Part shown: positions 12,213 to 24,481 of the stretch, piece after piece
Numbering within the stretch: the stretch's first letter is position 1
How the letters are laid out: each line of letters begins with the position of its first letter
From: Bemisia tabaci
Lineage: Eukaryota; Arthropoda; Insecta; Hemiptera; Aleyrodidae
DNA length: 64,000 bases
Assembly (NCBI RefSeq): GCF_918797505.1
Contig: NC_092801.1
Location: forward strand, 25,016,477-25,080,476
Direction: 5' to 3'
Made by a program: the position numbers and the translations under genes
The notes under the pieces: model-generated
Database searches by the model: none
What the model was told of the DNA's origin: nothing
Seen by the model: only the letters and a program-made list of their open reading frames with translations

Positions 12213-12258
<46 letters not shown>
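12213..12258. repeat. Poly-A mononucleotide run of 46 bases
   Basis: An uninterrupted A tract. No retroposon body or flanking duplication could be tied to it. Confidence 0.9.
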
Positions 12259-12262
<4 letters not shown>

Positions 12263-12635
12263 TGTAGGAGATGCGACGCAATATTGAGAGATTCTCACGA
12301 GAAAATGTCGAAATTGTAAATTTTTTTCCATGTCTGCACATCTAATTTGCGTGTGCCAGGGTGGGCTTTTTTAACGCTTTAACGCTTCTAAAATTGGACA
12401 ATATATTCGAGATCGGCCTAACTATCTTTAACGTTGCCTATGTGTTCCTCTCAAGTTCCATTTTTTCAAATTGCGTTCTAAATCAGCGTTTTCAAAACCA
12501 TTATACATTTTTAAATAGGTGTGAGATACTCGAACAGCAATTCGTTACAAAAAAGGCTACGGATGAGAAATATGATGACTGTCCTGACATAGCCTTTCCG
12601 AGTAGATTTTAAGATCCCATTGGATATGAATTTAA

Positions 12636-13093
12636 GGTGATTCGATGGACGCCATATTTTGTGTCAGAACGGCATGCGATATATCGCATCAATTGATTCC
12701 ATTTTTTCAGCTACTCGTAATTTTTCTCCAGTTTTGAGATCGCAATTCTGTTGTCAGGAGACTAAAGCACTCACTTACTAATTTTAACATATAAATTCAA
12801 TGTAATAAAGGCGTGTTTTTTTTTTTTTTTTTAACGAGAAAATATCGCATTCGAGTGCAGTTTTGATATCAGTATCGAATGCGATATTTTCTCCCTGAAA
12901 AAACCACGCCATTAGTACGTTGAATTTCTTCGTTAGAATTGGTAAGTGAGTGCTTTAGTCTCCTGACAATAGAATTGTGATCTCAAAATTGGAGAAAAAT
13001 GACGAGTAGCTGAAAAAATGGAACACCAATTGATACGATATATCGCATGCCGTTCTAACATAAAATATGGCGTCACCAAATATGGGAATCACC
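12636..13093. mobile_element. Family D palindromic MITE, 458 bp, flanked by TTAA
   Basis: The element starts GGTGATTCGATGGACGCC, ends GGAATCACC, and is flanked by TTAA on both sides (12632-12635 and 13094-13097). The arms include CGATATATCGCAT and TTGAGATCGCAATTCTGTTG with complements. The centre is a perfect-looking hairpin based on ATATCGCATTCGA. TTAA duplication is the habit of piggyBac-type transposases, but the ends do not otherwise prove that superfamily. Confidence 0.75.
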
Positions 13094-13100
13094 TTAAACG

Positions 13101-13338
13101 TGCCACCGCACGGTGGATCGAGTCTATTGGAGAGGTCTGACAAAATTTGGAAACTTTAAACGCTTTTAACTCCGTCCATACAAAATTGTGAGGTTCCATT
13201 GGTTTCCACGTAAAATTTTCTTATAAGGCACCCCTTGAGATTTAAAATGTGACATGAGATAAACATCTAAATTCGAAGTTTTAGTCAAACACTTCATGTG
13301 CGACCTCTCCGATTGGCTCGATCTACTGTGCGCCGTGC
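13101..13338. repeat. Family L foldback copy
   Basis: GCACGGTGGATCGAGTCTAT at the left is mirrored by ATTGGCTCGATCTACTGTGC at the right. It lies directly against the Family D element. Confidence 0.7.
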
Positions 13339-13570
13339 AATAAAACGTTAAGATGGGGATGAAACCAGCGATTTCAAGATCCATACCGATAATGCCGATT
13401 ATCACGAAATATTCCTGAAAAATTACACCTATGTTGTTGAAGAGTTGTCAAAACTATAAGGCTAGAATGTGTCGAAAATATTAATAAGGTATGTTCGGTG
13501 TAATTAGGTCTGTATTGTAGATAGAAGTAGTGGACACTAGGAGTAGACGCCGCCGGCCACCTCCCCATAC

Positions 13571-13817
13571 ACTACCGTGCTACGCAAAAACGCGGTAAAT
13601 CCATCAAAATTTTCCCGCGTTTTTTGGAACTTAACACTGTATAAAATGAAAACAGTTTTACCCATGCAGCTCAGATTTGCAGGTTGGGTTCTTGATAGTA
13701 TTTGTGAAAAAATTCTGTAAAAACATTGTCCCAAGGTAGAGAAGTTTTTCTGCTATGATACATTGTTTAAAAAATGTGTAAAATGGCGTTTACCGCGATT
13801 TTGCGTTGCATGGCAGT
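13571..13817. repeat. Foldback MITE related to Family A ends
   Basis: The left end ACTACCGTGCTACGCAAAAA and right end TTGCGTTGCATGGCAGT are complementary, with CGCGGTAAA inside. The outer bases resemble Family A (CCGTGCTA) but the interior is different. Confidence 0.6.
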
Positions 13818-14987
13818 ATTAGCGTCTCGGTCCACGTCGCTATGGATTGCAGCTCCGCAAACAGCCTAGCAAATTTGACACAGCGCATGGCGTTTGATGT
13901 ATTTCACGGAATCAAAAGTAAACAGGCACCGTCGCGCCGTCGGCGTATAATGTCAATTTCTGGGAAAACGTAACTTTCAGGACGGATGTCACAGCGAGGT
14001 GAGAGGTGACAAGCGTTGTAAATAGAGGCGCGTTGCACACAAACTTAACATGCTAAAAGCAAAAAGCGTTTGCAATACGACGACGAGAATTTTCAATTAA
14101 AATTGATTTTACAGAATCGCGGCTTCCAGTCAGAAAGCTAGAAGAGGCGATCCACAACGAAATTTTGTATTCTTCGACTTGTTTGTTTTTTCTAATTATT
14201 TATATCAATCCATTGTGTTTCTAATTATATTGTGTGACTAGGGGTGTCCTGGTTTTGTAAGTGACCTTTTTTGACATGTGGGGAAAATCGGTTAGTGTGA
14301 CATCGCGCACTAGGACAATATCTTCGTACCCAAGGGTCAATGATATTCAATTTTATTATAAATAATAAATAATGTTTCCAGGTCAGCATGCCGTTGCAGG
14401 TAAAACACCTTCAATTTAGCGGATATGCAATCCGCAATTATGAGGGCTCCTTGTGCCCGCCAGCACCCCTCGCCCCTGAGCGCTAATCCTGCCCTGTACT
14501 TTCAACAAAGTAATATGTTTGAAGCTATAAATAAAATAAAAATAAAAAAAAAACTGACCCAACTTTAAACAAAATAAACTTTTTTTAAAAGAGAGAGGTC
14601 CATCATAAACACTGTTTACTCATAATTAGAAAACCTAAGAAAACTTAAGCACCAAACGCTGTTGGAAATATAACGCCGTCATAGTTTGAGAATGCTAAGC
14701 ATGGGAAAAATTCACTTGCGTCATCAATGCCATGACGCTCTGGGGTTCTCCATACATGCAATTGGGGGACCACCATGGCGGTAGTATGGCCGCTTGAAGA
14801 GGACGGGGGGCGAGGGAGGGGCATGGTCTGCATCGCGCTATGCCACGCTTGCGGCGTTTTATATTCGCGCAATTCAAGTTGAGAAAGAGCGCGAGATTTA
14901 AAAAACAACAATAATGTCCAGCTCAACTCTAAAAGCACACCAAAAAATGAGTGGAAACACATTTTTTAGATAATGGAACATTGTTCA
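13818..14987. other. No supported gene; GC-richer patch near 14.7-14.9 kb
   Basis: Overlapping minus-strand frames at 14645-14962 read through a GC-rich patch. They show no recognisable domain or splice boundaries. The patch could be an unrecognised exon or an old insertion. Confidence 0.3.
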
Positions 14988-15244
14988 AGGCGTGATTTTC
15001 CAGAGAGAAAACATCGCATTCGATACTGATATCGAAACTGCACTCGAATGCGCGATATTTTCTCTCTAAAAAAACCACGCCTTTATTACGTTGAATTTCT
15101 TTCTTAAAATTGGAAAGTGAGTGCTTTAGTCGCCTATTACCAGAATTGCGATCTCAAAATTGGAGAAATATGACGATTAGTTGATAAAATGGAACCAATT
15201 GATGCGATATATCGCATGCAAAATATGGCGTCCAACGAATCACC
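14988..15244. repeat. Family D partial copy (centre plus right arm)
   Basis: It begins AAGGCGTGATTTTCCAGAGA and carries the ATCGCATTCGATACTGATAT centre. It runs out through CCAACGAATCACC. The left arm is missing. Confidence 0.7.
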
Positions 15245-15856
15245 ATAAGGGATGGATCGAGCGATTCAACGCATGAAATGTTATTGAAAACTCCGTGCGT
15301 CCGCAACGTGACAAAAAAAGCCTGTTCTAATGGAATGCGTAATGCCACCAGCCGTAATGGTCCATCGCTTTTTGATCAAATTTTCCTCGTGATCCGGATA
15401 TCGACGTAAAGTGCCTTTTTCCGTGTATTGAACTTCGAAACGAGTTTGACTGATTGATGCACTCGCAAAAGTACTCAAGCATTTCCTGGGAAAGGTAAAA
15501 ATCGGGAATCCTATAGATATCACTTCTGAAAGAGCTTTTTTGTGCTATGTTCTCATGACATGCAACATGCCACTACAATAATGGACCGTCTGTTTATTTG
15601 ACGTAAAGCCATGACTTTTGAAACCAACATCTCAAAAAAAGAAGAAAAAAATTACCAGTCTTACCTATGATTGTGAAAAGAGTGACTCTTTGGGCTTTCT
15701 GCAGTGGTGGATCGTTTCGAGCCCTAGAAAGAATCTATTTTTGAAGTTAGGTTGCCAAATTTTACTCCAATTTTGTCGTTTTTATGACTTTTAATGATGT
15801 TGCGTCAAACGCGATGATGTATCCTTCAAATTGAAGGTAAGTACATTCGGGATTCA

Positions 15857-15992
15857 TTTTGCGATTAGAAACTGCAATTTCTGGCGCACCCGTAAAACAT
15901 TTGTGTGCATAGGGAAACTAACGGTGCTTAAGTTGTTCCTAAACTGAGCAAGATATTGTACTAGTACCCATTTCCAAAATACAGTCCTTTTC
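15857..15992. repeat. Degenerate Family C copy
   Basis: GTGTGCATAGGGAAACTAAC and CCAAAATACAGTCC match the core and right end of Family C. The left arm is poorly preserved. Confidence 0.4.
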
Positions 15993-16506
15993 AACGTTGC
16001 AAAATTCCACTCGCAAAAAATATTTTTTCAAGGACTGAGCTACGGGTATCATGCTTTGGCATTTCACTATTTTTCACTGATTACGTGTTATAAAAATCAG
16101 CATTATTTTAGACAAATATTGCACAATCATATTCTCGAAAAATTGAAGTGTTGAAACCAATCTTATGATGTTGAAATGGAGATAAGTTATTTTATATTTG
16201 CAACGACGAATTAAAAAGATGCAGAGTCAAATAGAGTGCCATTCCAGAGTAAATGTGAGTCATGTGTAGTTAAAGAGAGTCAGATAAATTGGGAAATACT
16301 TGACTTAATTGACTTAAAAGTCGAGTTGAAGTTGACTATAGCCCTCATTTTTTTACTTGTGCAGATGGTGCACGTATAAGCTGGTTGGACAGTCGTGAGA
16401 TTGCAGGTTCGAGTTCGATCATGATTAATTTGTAATTGTCGCAACACGTGAAACGGGAGATCTAGATGTCAAGGAGAGGCTCACCTTCGGGACAATCTTT
16501 AAATGG

Positions 16507-16623
16507 ACGTATTTCTGCCAAACGGAACTATGTGCATTGTGACAAGAGCCCTGAGACTCATAAGAATACATGCATAATAGGGCTCATGTCACAGTGCATA
16601 TATTACCGTTTGACATAAATACG
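16507..16623. repeat. Family I palindromic MITE, about 117 bp
   Basis: Left arm ACGTATTTCTGCCAAACGGA and right arm CCGTTTGACATAAATACG surround ACATGCATAATAGGGCTCAT. It is the best-preserved copy of the family with 17.1 kb. The ends abut a GGACG repeat rather than an obvious target duplication. Confidence 0.7.
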
Positions 16624-17118
16624 ACCAAATAACGTTTGACACTTAGAGGGGACGGATGTCTAGATCGGTTTACTTTTATAAAGACGGAGAAGAGAGAACC
16701 CATTGGCGCAGATAGGAATTGTTTAGGGGGTGGGCGGTGGGGGGGGGGGGGGCCATCAAAAACATGACGGTAAATTTACATTATTTTGTGTACGACCCTT
16801 ATAATATTTTATATCTGCCTTCCAAAAGTAAAAACAAGGTAAAATTAACGAGGCTTAGGGGAAGGGGGGGTCCAGACCTCCTGGACAACCCCCTCCCCTT
16901 GTCTACGCCACTAAGAGAACCTGGCATCTGGTAGATAGGGGTGCAAATATCTGAAAAAGTTTCTGGCGTCACTTATGGAGGACCCCATATTCAGGAATGA
17001 AACGAGACTCAAACGCTAACACAAACCACAGGCAAAGTGCGGCGCATCCAGTTTCGCGAAATATGCCTCATCAGCATACTTACACACGCTAACTAAATAC
17101 ACAATACCCTAGACGACT

Positions 17119-17233
17119 TTTTTCTACCAAACGGAACTATGTACATTATGACGTGAGCCCTATTTTGCATATATTCTCATGGGTCTCAGGGCCCATGTCG
17201 TAATGCACACAGTTTCGTTTGGCAGAAATACGT
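17119..17233. repeat. Family I palindromic MITE copy
   Basis: TTTCTACCAAACGGAACTAT at the left is mirrored by GTTTCGTTTGGCAGAAATAC at the right. Confidence 0.7.
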
Positions 17234-17546
17234 CTGGATATGACACAAGAAGCAGAACCTGAGGACAGCGTCTTACTTAAAACTGCTTACATCGTGCTTT
17301 TAAGTGGCACCGAAGCCCTCGTCTATCATTTAAATTTTACGTAAGAAAATATGATGCAAAATTTCCCAATTTTCACCGGAAGGATATAACAGAAGACAGG
17401 TAAGCTGGAGGGATTTTTGACTGAAAAAATCCTCCATCAATGGAGAATTTGCATGTGTCTGAAAGTTTGTGAATTTCTTGCTGAAGCAGGAACCACTTAG
17501 TGAACTGAGCGTGAGGATATTTTTGGTTTATAAAATACAAAATTCG

Positions 17547-17792
17547 TCACCCTCTGGCCAAAGTATCACAAGCGACATGCGACGTTTAACATTTGCACAG
17601 CTATTTAATCTTTTTACAGAGAAATTGTTTAAAGTAGCTGTCCGAAAATTTCACTGAATTTTCCTCGTGCTGCCGATATTATTCTGTGAAATTTCAAACA
17701 GATCCAGCCAACAATTTCTCTGTAAAAAAATGAAGTAGCGACGGAATGTTTAAACGTAACATGACGCGTGTGATACTTTTGCCGGAAAGTGA
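17547..17792. repeat. Family H palindromic MITE, about 246 bp
   Basis: TCACCCTCTGGCCAAAGTAT at the left is mirrored by ATACTTTTGCCGGAAAGTGA at the right. The arms also share AATTTCACTGAATTTTC-type sequence. Copies also lie at 23.1 and 62.0 kb. Confidence 0.7.
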
Positions 17793-18439
17793 CAATATAA
17801 CCAAGGACTGATAAGCTGGAAGGATTTTTGACTGAAAAAAATCTTTCAGCGATTGACAGATCACTTGCGTGTTTGAAATTTTGTAAATTTCTTGTTCAAG
17901 AGGGAACTACCTACTACATGAACTGAGCATGGGAATATTTTTGAGTTTTCAGATGAACAATTATTATGACTGGAGGTCTGACCAAATTATACTTATCTAC
18001 TAAAAAACAAGTGCTTAAATTGGAAATGGCAGATTTTTCTTTCTGAAATCAATTTTTCTACAGTTTCACTTTCCGGAGAAAAGTCATGAAAAATACTGCC
18101 TTTACAAAAAGCAATTAAATAGTTTTATGCAAATTTTCCATTGAGGACTGCGCACAAAGCCTGCCTATAAGTGGAAACCACACTGTGAGAAAAACGCGAT
18201 TAAAGTTTTATTTATGACGTGCTACGTGGGCCGTGTTATAGAGGTAATTTTTTTTGTGTTTTTGGGTGACCTAACCATTCTATTGAAAAATGTCTGGCAG
18301 ATGTTGCGATGCATTTTCGGTTTCCACTGATAAACTATCAATGTATAGGCCCTTATTGCGCCTTACAATCATGTTGGACAGTTTTAAGTTCACAATTTAA
18401 AGTGAAAATCGTCAAATTTTTACCGGTGAAGCTGGTAAT

Positions 18440-18560
18440 GACCGAAGGCGTGGCGAGTTTTGAAAAACATCGATTGATCTGTCATTTAAACCTATGGAAA
18501 AGGATCGATAAACAGGGTGTTCGCGACGAACACCTTTACAAATAGATTCTTCACTCCAGC
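18440..18560. repeat. Family J copy, incomplete
   Basis: It contains GGCGTGGCGAG, CATTTAAACCTATGG, AGGATCGATAAACAGGG and a GTGTTCGCGACGAACACC core typical of Family J. The right terminus is not preserved. Confidence 0.55.
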
Positions 18561-18629
18561 TTCAAAACTATGTGCTATAACCTTGTTCTTAAACCTTGGT
18601 ACCCATGTGCACTTTTCGTCCAATATTTT

Positions 18630-18792
18630 CAGGGGCGGATCCAGCAATTTGGCAACAACGGATTTCCTCCTTTTAATCCTTTGTTAAATAATCGATTCCT
18701 TGGAGGGGCCAGGTGCCTCAGCCAGAATCGATTATTTAACATAGGTTTAAATGGAGAAAAACGGTGTTGCCAATTTTCTGGATCCGTCAATG
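18630..18792. mobile_element. Family K hAT-like MITE, 163 bp
   Basis: It starts CAGGGGCGGATCCAGCAATT and ends TTCTGGATCCGTCAATG. Flanks are AATATTTT at the left and AATATTTG at the right, 7 of 8 matching, which fits an aged 8-bp hAT duplication. The interior has ATCGATTCCTTGG and CATAGGTTTAAATGG, which link it to Family J. Confidence 0.7.
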
Positions 18793-18957
18793 AATATTTG
18801 CCTGATTTTCGCATGAAGTAAGATGAAAAATCAGTGAAATTTTTAGTTGGAAATGCCCAAGATTCCTCAGCGAAAATTGCGGTTTGAGAAAATAATTTTA
18901 GCAGCACTAAAATGTAGTTACGTTCTTTTGTAGAGGAAACGGCGAATTTAGTGAAAT

Positions 18958-19166
18958 ACTGTCGTGCTAAGGAAGAACGTCATATGAACATTCGAGAGTT
19001 GCCAAAGTTCCCTCGATAAAACATATATTTTTGACGACATTCATGCACATTTTTCTTTGAAATTTTCAGATACATTAGATCACAATGCGTACAAAATTAT
19101 CTGAAATTTTTGGGGAAAATTATTCATCGAAGGAAATTTGGCAACGTCTGAAGGCTCATACGGTGC
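18958..19166. repeat. Family A copy, right end truncated
   Basis: ACTGTCGTGCTAAGGAAGAA starts the element. The matching right arm stops at CTCATACGGTG before the expected terminus. Confidence 0.7.
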
Positions 19167-20406
19167 TCCATACTCCCTATGCCTTTTTTGTCCATCGCCT
19201 TGTCTATCAATTTAAATAATCAGTCTTCTGGGCATTTTCTTCTGTCGAATAATCATTTAAATGTTTCGATGAAGTGGTTTTTTCATTTATCACAAAAACA
19301 CTTAGTGTTCAGTTTAGAACCAGGTATGTCGATGGCTAAGTGCAAAAAAGACGTATCTCAATCGTCAAGTTCAAAAATTTCTGATTATGTAATATTTTTT
19401 GAAGGGAAACCTGAGCAGCCCAATTCAACGAATGAGACATTAATTTCGCAATTTATTACAATGAAATTGAAATATTTTTACATCAAGTAGGCAATGGATA
19501 CCAATTTTAAACAATCAACGAAATGAGTTCCACGTGTAGGGAAGGCAGTCAAGTCGCAATGCGAAAAAATTGCAACCTTATTTCAATTTTATTGCAGCGA
19601 ATCTCAGTAAGATGAGCGCCTTCAATTAGTGAATAGGCAACACACACAACTCTCAGATACAATAGCAATGTTTTACAATGTCATTTGTGGCCTGTACTAC
19701 ACGGAACTATAGCTAAAATGTTTCCAATGCACCCAAGAGAGTGACATGAGAACAAACAATTAATTATTCAAAAATTCGTGTTCTGGTAAACATTTTCCTA
19801 CATTTTATTTTAATTTTACTAACAACAAATGAAATGCGATTCTCTATTTAGAATGTTTCCTTGTAATTTAGCGTATGATTGTCTCAGAAAAAGTGAAAAA
19901 AATTCACAGAAAAATACCCTAGGAACCAACGGTTAGGTCTCCCGTGAAAAATAAAATATGAGAGGATGCTTAAAACGCCTACATCTGAAATACGCTTTTT
20001 TTTACTTCAGTCATCCATATTCATATCAAATGAACTGGTTTTTGCCTTTTAAATGTATGTGATTGAATTCTAAAAAACTTATTTTCAAATCGAGTAATGC
20101 CGATATTTGCCCTTTATGCTAGGTTTTAATCAATTTTGGTAATAAACTTGTATGCTTCAAATTGAATGAATACTGGGTTCTACACTTAAAACTCGTTTTA
20201 CTCAATTTCAGAGAATTGATTTTTAAATAACAATTTTACTTAATTTTACAAGAATCATACCGCGGTAAAAAAGAGTGTTTTGATTTTTTTTGTATGTGGA
20301 AAGCAAACGAAGGTGCGATATGAGAGGTTTTCTAGGAAAGTGGAATGCATCACTCCGATCGTTATGTTCCTGTGAAGTTTCTCATGCAAATAATCTTACC
20401 ATGTAC
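19167..20406. other. No supported gene
   Basis: A 103-codon frame at 19179-19490 lacks a recognisable domain and has low-complexity, AT-driven composition. Nothing else was recognised. Confidence 0.35.
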
Positions 20407-20410
20407 TTAA

Positions 20411-21206
20411 GGTGATTCGACGGACGCCATTTTTTTTTTGTCTGAGCGAAGTGCGATATATCGGATCGATTCGTTTTATAATTTCAGCAACTTGTCATTT
20501 TTTTTCGAATTTTGAGATCGCATTTCTGTTGTCATGAGGCTATACAGTAGGCATGTGCCATGACAATGAAATTCAACGTAATAAAAACGTGATTCTTCTC
20601 AGAGAAGAAATATCGCATTTTTCTGCAGTTTTGATATGAGCATCGAATGCGATATCTTTCCTCTACAAAAACTTTGTATATAGTACGTTGAATTTGCTAG
20701 TCAAATATGGCAAGTGACTTCTTTAGCCTCGTGAAAACAGAAATGCGATCTCAAAATTCGAAAAAAAAAAAATGACAAGCAGCTGAACTTATGAAACGAA
20801 TCGATGCGATATATTGCACCGATTTGTTCAATTTTTCCAGCTACTCGTCATTTTTGTCGATTTTTAAGATTGCAATTTTGTTTTCAGGAGACTAAAGAGT
20901 TCACTCACCAATTTTGACAAACAAATTCAACGTGATTTAAAGGCATTGTTTTTTTAGAGGCAAAATGTCGCATTCTATACTGATACCGAAACTGCACTCG
21001 AATGTGATATTTTTCCTCTAAAAACACCACGCCTTTAGTACGTTGAATTTCTTTGTCACAATTTGCTTGTGAATTCTTTAGTCTTATGACAACAGAATTA
21101 CGATCTCAAAATTCGAGAAAATGATGAGTGGCTGAAAAAATGGAAGCAATCGATGCGATAAATCGCATAACTCGCAGACACAAAATGTAGCGTCCATCGA
21201 ATCACC
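20411..21206. repeat. Two fused Family D copies
   Basis: TTAA at 20407-20410 precedes GGTGATTCGACGGACGCC. A first palindrome runs to about 20,810. A second begins in the middle of a left arm (TTTTTCCAGCTACTCGTCAT) and ends CGAATCACC followed by TTAG. The two copies share outer termini, so this may be an unequal recombination product or an insertion into an older copy. Confidence 0.65.
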
Positions 21207-22009
21207 TTAGTGTATTTTACTTTTGACATTATTAAGTGCATGTAATCCACTCACCTTCCCACTTTTCTTAGGTACTTGATTCAACGATGCAGCCTCAACA
21301 CCAGGCGCAGGGGATTGTCCTCGTCGAACAGTCAAAATTTGTTTTGGCTCAAAAAGGCAAAAACTGAATAGATGCTCGCAAAAAATTCAATCCTACGAAA
21401 TGAAGAAGAAACTAAAAGTAAGAATGAAAAACACAATAAATGAATGCATATCTGAGAAACACAAGAAAAAAATTATGTGAAAATAATTAAAATCGAATTA
21501 AAAGGAGGTAATGACAGAAAAAATAATAAGACAAATTTAAAGGAACACTTAAATAAAAAATATCGAGGTGAAAAAAAGGAAATTAAAAGAACATAATGAA
21601 ATTTAAAAAAAAAATCATGAATATATTAGGGATATTAAAACAGTGGGCTTTCCTACCTCACATCCTCAAAATTATAAAAGATACATCGAATGGGCAAAAT
21701 AGTCCCATACCGGAGATTCCCAATTTTTCCTCGAAAGCGAGGAATGTCAAAAGGAAGGGTGACTCATTCATATCGGTCCTCATATTTTCATCTTCTATTT
21801 GCAAATGCACTAGATGGCGAGAAAATTATTAGTTTTGAGCTCAATAATTCGGGCAATCAGTGCATAAATCTGTACCACGTGTTTATGTCTGATACAAAAG
21901 GGGAGTATTTCTGATACAAAAATCAGTGACTTGTTTGAGGAAAAAGTGTCTATTTATATTTTTTAAAATCAAAAGTTTGATTTCGGCTGTCATATGTGAA
22001 AAAGGCAGT
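21207..22009. other. No supported gene
   Basis: A-rich sequence. Short frames at 21596-21914 overlap in two phases and have no recognisable features. Confidence 0.35.
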
Positions 22010-22165
22010 TTTTTCTGAGGTATCAACCATGGATTTTTTTGTACGGATTTTCCCATAAAAGCGAGTAACTCATTTGAGGAGAGTTGGGTGTAGGCAAGGA
22101 AATCGTTCGTATAGGAAAATCTATACAAAAAAGTCTACGGTTGATACCTCAGATACATTTTTGGA
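22010..22165. repeat. Small palindrome, about 155 bp
   Basis: CTGAGGTATCAACCATGG and TTTTTTGTACGGATTTTCC recur as complements (GGAAAATCTATACAAAAAAG, CGGTTGATACCTCAG) on the right. Confidence 0.6.
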
Positions 22166-22623
22166 AAACTGGGAATACATTAATACATTTTACCAGCAGG
22201 TAAGGTCACATTTACTGTGCAAGCTATCTGACATTGCCTTTAGAGTTGACCACGCTTCACAAATTCAGAAAATTAAAAGAAATTCATAGATTAAGAAAAT
22301 TTAATTTTTCCGTTGATCAATCAATCAAAAATGTCTGCATACTCTATCAAGCCGAATTAGGATAAAGAATAATAAAATTAAAATGAATCCAATATCTTTT
22401 TGCACTCTCCGCTTTTGAAAAAAATTCAAGGAACTTTGAAGCAAGTTGCACTTGCAGATTGGCCCACGGCGGTGGCAGTTGATCACGGTAGAAATTTCTA
22501 TGGAATCAAGCGATTTTAAAAATGTTCAACTAATGTTGTAACAGCCGGTGCGCACCTCAACTCAATTCATTTCACCTCATTTATTGCGGAAGATAACAGG
22601 AAAAGATACTATTTGAATGACAA

Positions 22624-22764
22624 TTGGACCGCATTTTGCAATTTGGAACTATAAATTCTAGCCCGGTTTAAAAACAACGTATGTGCCATTAGTTTCCCTA
22701 TGCACATAAGTGTCTTTTCAGATGAGCCAGAATGTATAGTTCCAAATTGCAAAATGCAGTCCAA
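22624..22764. repeat. Family C palindromic MITE copy
   Basis: TTGGACCGCATTTTGCAATT at the left is mirrored by AATTGCAAAATGCAGTCCAA at the right. It is one of the best-preserved copies of the family. Confidence 0.8.
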
Positions 22765-22789
22765 TTACTTTTAAACACTGTCTATTAAT

Positions 22790-23040
22790 CTGCCGTGGCA
22801 AGGAAAAACGTCGTATGAACATTTGAATGTCGCCAAATTTCCTCCCAGAAAATATTTATTGTAAAAGTAAGTCATGGATATTTTTCCTTGGAATTTTCAG
22901 ACTTTTTAGATTAAATTACGAACAAAATTCACTGAAAATCTAAAGAAATATTTACGCATTTTTCTGAAAACGTATGGTTTGTCAAAAGAAATTTGGCAAT
23001 ATCTGAAAGCCCATCCGGCGTTCTTCCTTAGCACGACAGT
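22790..23040. repeat. Family A palindromic MITE copy
   Basis: CTGCCGTGGCAAGGAAAAAC at the left is mirrored by TTCTTCCTTAGCACGACAGT at the right. Confidence 0.8.
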
Positions 23041-23065
23041 ATTGGTCCATTCGGAAAATAAGTCG

Positions 23066-23315
23066 TCACCTTCCGGCGAATGTATCACAAGCGTCACACG
23101 ACGTTTCCAAATTTCTGCCGCCATTTTTTTTTCTGCAGAGAAATTGCTGGTTGAATCTGGGTGAAAATTTCACTGAATTTTATCGGCAGCGCAAAGAAAA
23201 TTCAGTGAAATTTTAGGACAGCTTGGCTGGAAAATATCTCTGTACAATAAAATAAAATGGCGGCTGAAACTTTGAAACGTCGCATGGTGCTTGTGATACT
23301 TTGGCCGGAAGGTGA
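23066..23315. repeat. Family H palindromic MITE copy
   Basis: TCACCTTCCGGCGAATGTAT at the left is mirrored by ATACTTTGGCCGGAAGGTGA at the right. An open frame starting ATGGCGGCTGAA falls inside the right arm. It is repeat-derived, since the same bases occur in the 62.0 kb copy. Confidence 0.8.
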
Positions 23316-23468
23316 TGAGGTGTTGTTAAACTTAAATCTACTTACGAATGGATCTTTGTCAAGAACGACTCTCCACATACAATGCGATTGTTTCTGGACG
23401 CATTCTCGACCTATAAGTTTGAATCTGGAGATTACCTATTTGGCCCGTCGTTGGTTCGATCGTCCCCT

Positions 23469-23493
23469 GATGATGATGATGATGATGATGATG
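23469..23493. repeat. (GAT)n microsatellite
   Basis: About eight GAT/TGA trinucleotides in a row. Confidence 0.9.
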
Positions 23494-23712
23494 AAACTTG
23501 TGTCAGATGTAAGCGCTGTGGGTGTGGGCCATTCGTACAAAAATATAAGAAAAGCCCACAGGCACATCACATCAACTGTGCACAACGATACGAAAAATAT
23601 TCGTGAATTGTATATCGTCATTATGGTGAAAACGGAGCTCATAGTTCTGCTCATTATACCATTTTAATGTGTAACTAATTCTACATTTATCTCTGATTAT
23701 TTTAAAAAGCAG

Positions 23713-23868
23713 CAGAGGCGGATCCAGCAATTTGGTAACACCGGATTTCCTCCATTTAAACCTATGCTAAATTCTTGTAGGAGCACCTGGCACTTCCAAG
23801 AATCGATACATTCCCATAGGTTTAAATGGAGGAAATCCGGTGTTACCAAATTGCTGGATCTGCCACTG
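23713..23868. mobile_element. Family K MITE, 156 bp
   Basis: It starts CAGAGGCGGATCCAGCAATT and ends AATTGCTGGATCTGCCACTG. The arms are complementary for about 55 bp through GGATTTCCTCCATTTAAACC. The flanks do not give a clear duplication here. Confidence 0.75.
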
Positions 23869-24260
23869 AAAAATAGACCAAGAAGGAGTTATAAGTCTCA
23901 GGAGAATCTGATTGAATCCCAATACAATATCTTTAAAATAATGGCATCAGTATGACGGGAAATTTCTATTGATAATGTTAATAGAAAAATCATGGAAAAT
24001 TCACCGCCTTTTTTTGCCTTTATTCTAGAGATTTTGTACTTCAAAAATTGATCAAATACTCTTGAAATATATCTTACTTCTTAGGTACCTGGTTCTTTGA
24101 AAATTACTCAAAAATAAAAAACTATCAAAAATTAGTCACGTCAATGGCTGAAGTCGATTAATGTCGACTGCAAAATCGCAAATCCTCGCTGATTTTATAT
24201 TTTTGGTGAGAAAGCTAAATAACGATATTTCTCAATACTGTCTCTAAATTTTTATCACTT

Positions 24261-24481
24261 CACTGGAAGAAAAAGTCTCATAGGCCTAGAGTGCAGACTC
24301 TTAAAAAAATTGACAAGAAAAAAATACTCTTGATTCAACTGGATCTTTGCTTGAATCAGGAGGAAAAAATCAAGTGGCTTGGTTCTCGATTCAAGTAGCC
24401 ATCCGTTTGAATCAAGATTATTTTTTCTTGCCCAATTTTTTCAAGAGTTTGACCACTGGCTCCAACAACTTTTTTCCAGTG
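24261..24481. repeat. Family G MITE with CACTGG ends, about 220 bp
   Basis: It begins CACTGGAAGAAAAAGTC and ends CAACTTTTTTCCAGTG. The interior has AGACTCTTAAAAAAATTGAC and its complement, plus several TTGATTCAA-type motifs. A second copy is at 54.1 kb. Confidence 0.7.

Noticed and set aside
23257..23667. 136-codon frame starting MAAETLKRR
   Set aside because: The start lies in the right arm of a Family H MITE and the rest runs through a GAT microsatellite.
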